DNA from: Syngnathus acus
Taxonomy: Eukaryota > Chordata > Actinopteri > Syngnathiformes > Syngnathidae
Length of the DNA: 64,000 nucleotides
NCBI RefSeq assembly: GCF_901709675.1
Contig: NC_051107.1
Location: 3,846,001-3,910,000 of the forward strand
Reading direction: 5' to 3'
In this document: positions 50,096 through 64,000 of the stretch, one piece after another
Layout of the letters: the number at the start of each line of letters is the position of its first letter
How positions within the stretch are numbered: position 1 is the first letter of the stretch
Made by a program: the position numbers and the translations under genes
Notes under the pieces: model-generated
The model's input: the letters and a program-made list of their open reading frames with translations, nothing else
The model's database searches: none
Told to the model about the DNA's origin: nothing

Positions 50096-53000
50096 TCATT
50101 TTTTACTCTTGCTTGCGACTTGCTCTTGTGCAGCTTTCTTGGCTTTAACCATCTCCACCAATTCCTGTCAGAGAAATGAAAAATATAAACAACACATGGT
50201 GGCATGCGTGGTGTCATTAAAACTGCAGCCGGCCACTTTCTCTCACCTTGTACCTCTTCATACAATCTTTCTTGTTCCGTCCTGGCACGGATGCGGCTAT
50301 CTTGTCCCAGCGTTCAGGCGTACTGACAGGATATGTCTTGAGGGCCTGCTCAAGAAGCTTCTGTTCCTCTGTGGTCCAGGGAGCGGCGCTTCCATCGCCA
50401 CCTGGGGCTTGAGGTCACAAGGACAGCAAGAATTATTAAAAAAAGAAAAAAAGACAAATCATTTCATCGTTGAACTTCTAAAGTGGAGCATCCACCTTCA
50501 AACCTCTCCGATGGCACAGCGTTGTCAACGGTGGGTGGCACAGAATTGTGTTCCTTCTTGAATTTCTCAAAGGCTTTTCTGTTGATGTCGTCTTTCTGTA
50601 ATGGATCTGAAGAGGCGAGAGTTGGATGTGGATTGTGTTGGCCCTAATTGGTGTGAAGCAAACGTTTTTCTAGGACTTTTATTTTGTTTACCAAGGCGTT
50701 GTAAACTCTTGGCTTTGTTGATGACGTCTTTGGCTGTCCTCTTCATGCCACTTGTCGAGTGTAAATTCATGTAGTTGGCAATAACTTCCCACCTTGAAGA
50801 AGAAAAAAAAAAAAAAGTGCTTATGCAGCATGACTTGTAATGACTTGACTGGATATTTATCCGCTGGCAGATTACCTCGCATTGGTTCCAGCAGGGAAAA
50901 GATTGACGGCCTTGATGAGCAGCTGGAGGTCTTCTTCGTTCCAGCCTTTGCCGCCGCCCCCTCCTCCCCCGCCGCCGCCGCCGTGCTCACCGCTCCGAGA
51001 GGCCTGCATTGCCTGAACCTCAGCCTCCCGCTCCTTCTGGAGCTGTGCGTTCACCTCTAGCACCTGAGAGGGAAGGTAAAGATTTAGGCACACTTGTGCT
51101 CAGAAGAACGGACATGCCGATGAGATTTTTTTTATTTTTTACCTGCTTCTCGACAGCAACTTTGCTGTCCTCCTTTGAAGCAGTGGCCAGTAACTCATTG
51201 AGGGTCTGCAGGCTGGAAGTGAACACAAGAAGAAAAACTTCAAATTCATGTTGCTCAACATTTGTGATCAAATCAACGCTCTGCTTGCTTTCTTTCACCT
51301 GCTGAGCTCGAGCCTATCGCAGAGCTTCTCCACCTCCTCCATCATCTTCACGTTTTCGCCCTCACTGGCAGCAAAGTAATTCCAGTTCTGCGGCATGTGA
51401 AACGGCGCCGTTAGCGCAGCCCACGGATCGTGAGCAAACAATAGCGCTTGGTGTGGAATCAACCTTGCAGGTTGTCCTGAGCTTCTGACGCTCCTTCTTG
51501 ATGGCTTTCTTCTGGATCTCCTTTTCTTTCTTGGCCAGCTGGGCCGCCTGCTTGGCTTCTTCGTCTTCTTTCTCTTTAGCCAAACGAGCCACCTCCAGCT
51601 CAGCCTGTCGGGCCTGAAAACAAATGAGAATGTCATCAGCAATTTTTTGTTGCTTTAACTTTTCCCGTCGGGACTTACTCGATCTTTTTCTTCCTGCTCT
51701 TTCTTCTTGGCTTCCACTTTTGCTTTCTTCTCAGACTCCTTCCGGGCCTTTTCCTCTTCCTTGAACTTCTTGATCCGGGGATCGCAACTGTAGGCGGTAT
51801 CTGCATGGGACAAACGGAGCGGGTTCACTCGAGCGATTCCTTCGCGGCATGCGCGCTGCACTGCAACGTTCACATTTGTAGTCTCTGTACCAACTAGTGT
51901 TCGTATTCGGATCATCTCCTCCTTCTTCCTCTGAGCTCTGGAGGCTCGATTCTGCTTTTCGATCCATCTCCGCTCATCCCGACTGCAAGGGGAAAATACC
52001 AAGGGCTAGTCAGACACAGACACTCAGACCAACGAATCGGATTGGAGTGCTCAAAAGGTCTACCACTCAGCCTTTTCCTTCTCCTCCTCATCCAAGTACG
52101 AGAATTCCCGCCAAGAATCAAAATTGTACCTGCAACAACGCAAATCAAATCGCAAGACTAAGACCTTGAAAATATTTTAAGCGCTGAAATTGAATACGGC
52201 GTACCAAAAGGAGTAGAAGTTATCCACTTCCTCAAAGGAAGACGCTATGGTGCCGAGGTTGGGCACGTGCTTTTTGGTGGACCACCGGGAGTTCCTCTCA
52301 AAAACTGCAGGGAACACCTGGAAGAAGTTTTCTTTGCCCTCCGCCTTGGAAGGCACGCTGTTGTCAAATGTAGGTTCGACACTGTCGAAGGCTCGCCTCT
52401 TCACGGGGTCGGACAGGGCTTCGATAGCTATTGGTAAGCAACAATGGCAAGACATCAATAGAGAGCAACCCCAAACCCTCCATCAATACAAACGAGTAAC
52501 AACGCACCTTTAGTTATACACGTGAAGTAGTCATTATCGCCTTCTGAAATTTGCTCTCCCGCAGCTTTCCTTTTGTCGGGATGGTGCTTCAATACAATGG
52601 CTTTGTCTGTTGAGAAACAAGCGAGTATGTGACCCCGGGAACAAACACGACCAACTAGACCAGTACCATGCAGAAAGCATACTTACGGGCAGCTTTGATC
52701 TGTTTTTGAGTCGCTTTGTATCTCAAGTGCGGAAGACCGAGGACAGCGTAGTGATCTTGATTCTAACACCGAGTAACAGAAGGCAAGTTGTAAGCATATG
52801 TACAAGCCAATGAAAACAACATTATATTGTTCTCAGTAAATCACAGTCAACATTCAAGTCCATGTTCCCATGATACATATGTTTGCTCAACATTAAAAAA
52901 AAAACACCTTCCAGTCCTTTGGATCGAGCGTTCGGAGCATCGGATGCTCTTGCAACTGAAAGTCCTCATCATCCGACTCCTCAGAGGACTCCTCTTCCTC

Positions 53001-53582
53001 TTCCAACTCCTGGAAGGAGGTAGACAGGTTCCTGTTTCTCCTCTTCACATATGCTTCGAACCATCGGCCCACTGGCTCCACCTGAACCCGCACGGAGGCT
53101 GACAGAGGGATGCAAATGTAGGTATTCACAAATATGTACTCAATTACTAGTCACACTAGTCTGCTACTCAGTCAAGCCTGGTCACTCTTAACGGAAGTAG
53201 TTAATAAATAAAATGTCCACGTTAAAAATACATGTTATGACCATGTATATGTATTGACATTGTGTGCTATAACCAGCTGTTTTTATACCGGCACAATAAT
53301 TTGACTGACGACTATCAATGTGTCACTCAAAAAATGAGCTGCTGTTATGCAACAGTCACATAACTGAGCTTAAATATCATGGCTCACACTGAAATATCTT
53401 TTTGGTATGAGCTCTACGTTTTCTGTCTGTTTTGAAACGTATTGCTAAGCTAACAAGCATGCTAACAAACTCTTAAAGTGTAGCTTAGCAGACTAGCTCC
53501 CATTAGCCTCAGTCATTCAATCCTTACCGGCAACGTCTCGAAACACTGTCGTTTCATCGTTGTCCACCGCTTTTAATAACAT
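50096..53582 (-). CDS. dnajc2: DnaJ homolog C2 (zuotin / MPP11), ribosome-associated co-chaperone
   Basis: The protein joins HSPA14 in the ribosome-associated complex that helps nascent chains fold. It also has nuclear roles through its SANT domains. About 16 short exons run from [18 protein letters not shown] (53582-53528) to [16 protein letters not shown] and the stop at 50096. In order: an N-terminal segment with [19 protein letters not shown] and an acidic stretch; a J domain over two exons ([10 protein letters not shown] at about 52760, then the essential HPD in [12 protein letters not shown] at about 52575); the zuotin-homology region ([39 protein letters not shown]); a long charged helix ([41 protein letters not shown]); and two SANT domains ([36 protein letters not shown]). 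A glycine run of about 11 residues precedes SANT 1. Length and order match vertebrate DNAJC2. Confidence 0.95.
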
Positions 53583-53699
53583 TTTTACAAAGAAGGCAAC
53601 ACGAACATTCAACAGCCACACTAATTAAACACTATATTTCTGAAGGAACTTCCAAATTCAGTAAAGGCTAACGAATGTTTGCAATAGCGACATGTGTCG

Positions 53700-53790
53700 A
53701 CGCAGTCTGTAGGTCACTTCCGCCTACGCCGGTATGTCGCTGAGGCTAAACGTCACTTCCGTGATACGTCACTTCCGTTTTTAGGAATCT
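53700..53790 (-). promoter_or_regulatory. dnajc2: dnajc2 core promoter with three ETS-type sites
   Basis: Within about 200 bp upstream of the dnajc2 start codon, CACTTCCG occurs three times on the + strand (53715-53722, 53754-53761 and 53770-53777), i.e. CGGAAGTG on the gene strand. Two are preceded by ACGT, giving ACGTCACTTCCG composites that also contain a CRE half-site. No TATA box is seen. Repeated GABP/ETS sites are typical of TATA-less promoters of translation and mitochondrial housekeeping genes. Binding is inferred. Confidence 0.6.
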
Positions 53791-53937
53791 TTCGAAAATT
53801 GGGGTCAAATGTTTTGTACTTGAAAAAATAAAACTCGTACGTGAAAAAATACAACTTGAAACTGAAAATAAACGTGTTGAGCTTGAAATTTGAAAAATAA
53901 AAAAATTATTAAAAATAAAAATAATAGTTTAATAATT

Positions 53938-54051
53938 ACTTGTATGTATATTGTGTACTATGTCTTGTCACCGTGGGATAGTGGGAACGTAATTTCGATT
54001 TCTTTGTGTGTCTTGCCATGTGAAGACATTGACAATAAAGCAGACTTTGAC
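53938..54051 (+). mobile_element. Severely 5'-truncated copy of the L2/Rex1-like LINE (3' tail only)
   Basis: About 114 bp match the 3' UTR of the LINE in nfyb: ACTTGTATGT, GTCACCGTGGGAT, TTTCTTTGTGTGTCTTG, TGAAGACATTGACAATAAAG and ACTTTGAC, with roughly one difference in ten. It is followed by a T-run. It lies between dnajc2 and phtf2 on the + strand. It confirms the 3' end of the family as ACAATAAAGCNGACTTTGAC. Confidence 0.85.
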
Positions 54052-54081
54052 TTTTTTTTTACTTTGATAATTTGCTTGGAG

Positions 54082-54185
54082 AGAGGAGGAATAACAAACC
54101 TTAGTGTCTTGCTCAAGGACTCTTGGACATGATTACCAGGCTTGAGGATAGAACCCACCACCTCCAGAATATTTGGTTGGCTTGG
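54082..54185. repeat. Relic of a dispersed fish repeat
   Basis: TTAGTGTCTTGCTCAAGGAC ... GGCTTGAGGATAGAACCCAC resembles the widespread fish phrase AGTGTCTTGCTCAAGGACAC...GGGAATCGAACC found in many retroelement-derived repeats. It is short and non-coding. Recognition is by phrase only and the family is unknown. Confidence 0.4.
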
Positions 54186-54189
54186 ACTC

Positions 54190-55412
54190 ACCCTCCCCTC
54201 CCAAAAAACACACCAAGTAGCATTATATCATCCAGCGCTTGGATTTTATTATCAAAATGTCGACAGACCAATTTCCTCTCAAAAACGTGAATGTTTTGGA
54301 CCGTCTGAACTTCATGTTTCAACATACACTTCTTTGTTCCTTAAAAAAATAAAACACATATTCAAACATGCCTCTTCTCCCCACAAGTGTGAAGAACAAA
54401 CTTGAAAATATAAAGAGACCACAAAAGAAAAAAAAAACCACACAAATGTACAACCTGACAAAATTTAAAGCTGCAAATACATTCTTTTACCAGCGTAGGG
54501 AAAAAAACTGTTTTCAAACAATCAATACAAGCACTTTGGTCTCCTTCTACCGCACACAATTATGAATAATATAGAATTAGCAACATGCTAACACAACATT
54601 TGTCAGCATTTAAATTGGACGAGACTGATGCAAATGATCCGCTGTAGGTTTAAAGTGCACGTTTGTTTTCTTTCAATAACCAGGCTGCTTCGACGTGACG
54701 AGCTAATACTGATGCACATAAATTGACCAATCGGATTGCCTGCCCCAAACTACCATTTACATCGCCATTTGTTTTGTGTTTTGACTCGACTCGGGGGGGA
54801 TATGAAGAGAAAATACTGCGGAAGACATTCTTGAATGAAATGGGCAAATAAAATAAAATAACTTGTAGATTTAAAATTAAAACTAGTCACACTTTTGGCT
54901 TCATTTACATTTCTTGTTCAACGCAACCATCCTTATTTTGTAGTCTTATTACTACCATCTTCCATATTTGTAGTTTTCTTTCTTTTTCCTAATTTCTATC
55001 TTGGTGAGTCAGCCAATTGCGAACCTGAAAATGTGGCAGGTGACTGATTTGCTGCCGATTGTTCACGTCATCCAATTACGGGATTTGTACCTGCGTTGAA
55101 AAATGTAACAGTATTATTATCAAAAGCAGGCAGAACACACGAGTACTTTTAAAACAAAATAAAAACCAAAATTACAACAGCAACAACAACAAAAAAACAG
55201 CCATGAAATATCGCACTGCACTGAGAAGCAACAAAAGCGACAAAATAATATTCAGGACAAGAAGATAAAATAACTTAAGCTCAAGGGCACAATGTGAGAC
55301 GTCATAAATAGTGAAGTTAAATAAAAGGTGAAAACACTGAGCAGGTAAAATAGCTTGTTGACGGACAAAGCATGATGATACGTCGTCCTCTTCTTCTTCA
55401 GTCATCTCATTG
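54190..55412 (-). other. Probable phtf2 3' UTR / dnajc2 upstream spacer
   Basis: AT-rich non-coding sequence downstream of the phtf2 stop codon. On the minus strand an AATAAA at 54245-54250 could end the phtf2 transcript about 1.2 kb past the stop. No further gene is visible between phtf2 and the dnajc2 promoter. Confidence 0.4.
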
Positions 55413-61163
<5,751 letters not shown>

Positions 61164-64000
61164 TTACATGTCACCTCTCGCCGTCTGGGGCATCTTAGAC
61201 TGGAATGGAGAGGGGGGAGAAAAAAACAACAACAAATCACACAGGAGGGAGAGGAAGGTGAGTCCGACAGAGCAAAGCGAGCGCACACGCAATTTGGAGG
61301 CAGGCGTGTCCGGACTAAAGACGCCGGGGGGAGGGAGGGGCGGACCTGCGCGGCGAGCACACGTGTGCGCACATTTGTAACATGGTTGTACAAAATGCAG
61401 ACTTGTGGTTGGAAGGCCACTCGGTCACACCACCAAGTAGGACGCTTGCAATACAATGCAGCGCAGGGCTCCGCCCTTAACATTTGGGCGTTGACACCAA
61501 TTTGTTGTGCGCACAAGACGTGTCACTTTTGACAGGCACATTCTTGTTTTTTTTTTTCTTGTTACTATGTATAAAAAGTATCAGGCCGCGCCACAAGCCA
61601 CTTCCAACCCCACCCTGTTGTGTTGACGCCAACGTCGGCATTCAACAGGTGCCGAATGGTGGACCCCCGCCGCTGGGATGATGTCATGCATTTAAAGGAA
61701 GGCTGGACTTTGTGCTGAAGCAGGAACGATGACACAAGGCTATGTGACGGCCAACCGGATCGAGGATGTTTTTCTTAGCCGGGGGGGATATCTCAAAATT
61801 ACAAACCCTCAAAATGATTTGAAGAAAGCTGAGAAAGCTTCACTACATGTTTCCGAGAGGGGACATGTGGAAATGCTGAAGAAAATTGTCGGGAAATACA
61901 AAAAAAAAAAAGGGGGGGTCTGAGCATTCCTCAAGGGGGCAGTGCCCCCACTAGTGCCACAACAAGCAGGAAGGAAGCCAGCTAGTTGAAATTTGAAGAT
62001 GTGGTCAGCAAGTGTCTGGCTCCTTCCTTGTTCTTGTCACTTTTCTCATAAAGGTCTTCCTCTACTGTGAAGCGTCGCACGCTGACCGTAACATGGAGTG
62101 CATTGCCATCTCGCCGCGAGATAAGCGTGATAAAGCGCACGCGGCAAGGCCGTGCTCGCTCGGTCAAGAGCGGTGGGGAGTGCCCGAGTGCCTGTCTATC
62201 TTGACACAACAGGCGGAAAGAAAAAGACATTTATAGCAACGGGAAGACTGTCCGGCCAGAAGTCGTCTGAACTTCTAATCCTCCAAGCTTAAGGCACTTA
62301 AAGGCAGAAACGGTTGGCTGCAACTCCGCTTCACCAGTTGGCCTAATATGGCCTCAAAATTGCAGATTGTGCACTCATTTAAGAGGGAAAACACAGCAGG
62401 ACCCTAAAAAAAAAAAAAAATGTTCCCAAAATACACTGCGGCTTTGGGTGTGTATTTCGGGAGCACAAGCAGACGTTTTAATGCACTCAAGTCACATGAC
62501 ACCAAACACAAAGTGCAGCACACTGGCCGGTTCCATAGAAATTCAGTCGAGAGGAAAAAAATAAACAACTGCTGTGCACACATCGGGGAGGCCGTTAAGA
62601 GCAAAGTCATCCCGAGCCTGGGGGAAACCAACACTAAGGATACAAATGGGACAAGCCTCACATGGAACATTCCACTGACGGAGAGCTTTTAACTTGCAAA
62701 CGATGTCAAGACTCCTTTTAACCTGTGTTGGATTTTGATGGCATGAAAAATAATGCGTGCAAAGTGTCATGGAAACGCATGAAAGGAGGCAGATAAACAA
62801 GGGCGGGGCACGAGACGGAATTTATTTCATACACAATGCGAGTCATAATTGGGTTATGCAATGGAGAACGATACTTTAATTGACACTTTTGGACGAGTTC
62901 GAGTTAACTCAGCTAAGTGGAACCTGAGCTGTCACCCCCCCCCCCCCCCTTTCCTGTGGCTGCTCTATATTTCATGATGGGTGCCGGTTACATCTCTTGT
63001 GCCACATTGGAAAAAGCGCCGGGCTGCCAAATGAAGGCGGGCGAGCCAAATAAGCACAGGCGCACCCCAATGATGGGTCGAGACTTTCCGTCCGGCCCGC
63101 TATGGGGACAGGGGTGGACTCGTATCCTCTGAAATTGACTTCCGGTCAGCCGACAGCACGTGGGCAAAAGTATTGGGACAGTAGCAATGTGAATTAACAT
63201 ACCAGCGGTGGTGAAAAGTCTTGACGCTGGGATTGTCAGGCTCCAGGCGGTGACTCTGCACAAGAAATGAGCATCACACATCAATGATTTGATATTTGGG
63301 GACAATAGCGACTCAGCTTTTCTGCTAGGGACAACAGCGAGAAAAAAAAGAAAAGAAAAAAAGGGGATGCTTCCTCCTACGTTCACACTTTGAACATCTG
63401 CAGCTGTGAGACAAGGCAGCGGGCGGGTGATGTAACAGTAATGCAGCAAGTGATGTAACCGGCCCAGCGGCGCGACGGGCTCGCTCGGCCAGGCATCGCA
63501 GGTGCCCGACGACAACTCAAAAACAAATACAACGCAATAAGTGACCATTAATCGCAATCCATTGTATCCATGGCAACTAACATCGTATGCCAATCTCACA
63601 GCTTGCACAGCGGCTCGCACTAACAAGTTGAGATTATTTTTTTGGAGTGTTAATTGTTAGTCTAACCTTCCATCTGACACACCTAGTTGTCCCACACTAT
63701 GACAGAAGAAGCATTCAGTAAGCACCGACTAAATAAAAGCCGTGCCATCCCGTCACCTTTTGACCTCACCCAACAAACAATCTTCCCTGACAACTTAATC
63801 CCTTTGAGGAAAACAAAAATAGTCTCAATCTACACAAACTTTGGAAAGGAAACATTTTCAAGTATGAGAACACAACCTTAAGAGTTTACCTTTAGGCAAC
63901 GTTGTCCGTGTCATGGGTAATCTAGTAAATCAGCTTCACAGCAAACTCTTATCAATCCAATACGTTGAAGTGCAAGTGCAAAGATACAGATGTAAACAAC
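61164..64000. other. Region upstream of phtf2, no coding gene recognised
   Basis: Directly upstream of the phtf2 start codon the sequence should be 5' UTR or promoter, but the first exon and start site cannot be placed. The rest contains a 16-nt C-run around 62934, AAGAAAAG-rich tracts near 63335-63362 and no frame with recognisable domains. The 212-codon minus-strand frame at 62988-63626 shows no family resemblance. Confidence 0.5.

Noticed and set aside
62988-63626. 212-codon minus-strand frame upstream of phtf2
   Set aside because: Composition is mixed, no motif is recognised, there is an internal low-complexity stretch (PFFSFLFFLAVV), and no splice or start context supports it.

Overview
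This window is nuclear DNA of a teleost fish, most likely a compact percomorph-type genome. Coding sequence sits in short exons with GT-AG introns that are often only 60-110 bp. The intergenic DNA is AT-rich and littered with fish-type hAT, MITE and L2/Rex1-like LINE debris. The species cannot be named from the sequence. Five protein-coding genes can be rebuilt exon by exon from protein similarity and splice signals.

Layout. 1-7534 is intergenic, with a 266-bp tandem duplication. 7543-8546 is a non-autonomous hAT element with a perfect 8-bp target duplication. It lies about 100 bp in front of hal (histidine ammonia-lyase, + strand, about 8644-12285). A 453-bp inverted-repeat MITE (12622-13074) separates hal from the convergent nfyb gene (CCAAT-binding factor subunit B, - strand, 16453-13233). 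One nfyb intron holds a 2.1-kb LINE in antisense whose reverse-transcriptase frame is still open. 17.4-21.5 kb is mostly unassigned, with one exon-like pair at 18.2-18.6 kb. chst11 (chondroitin 4-O-sulfotransferase 1, + strand) spans 21500-45048 with four coding exons, a 16.9-kb first intron and a 5.6-kb second intron. Its 3' UTR probably runs to about 47.35 kb. 47516-49990 is a nested tandem repeat: CRE/CCAAT-bearing units of about 125-155 bp, one of which is split by a six-copy array derived from a foldback MITE. dnajc2 (zuotin/MPP11 ribosome-associated J-protein, - strand, 53582-50096) and phtf2 (multi-pass ER-type membrane protein, - strand, 61163-55413) follow. 61.2-64.0 kb has no recognisable coding sequence and may hold phtf2 5' UTR or promoter.

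The genes do not form a pathway. hal degrades histidine, nfyb is a transcription factor, chst11 is a Golgi sulfotransferase, dnajc2 is a ribosomal co-chaperone and phtf2 is a membrane protein. The points most worth following up are the nested foldback/CRE array, the LINE that almost fills a formerly minimal nfyb intron, GC-AG last introns in both hal and nfyb, the apparent loss of the hal start-codon frame, and a 12-nt microexon in phtf2.
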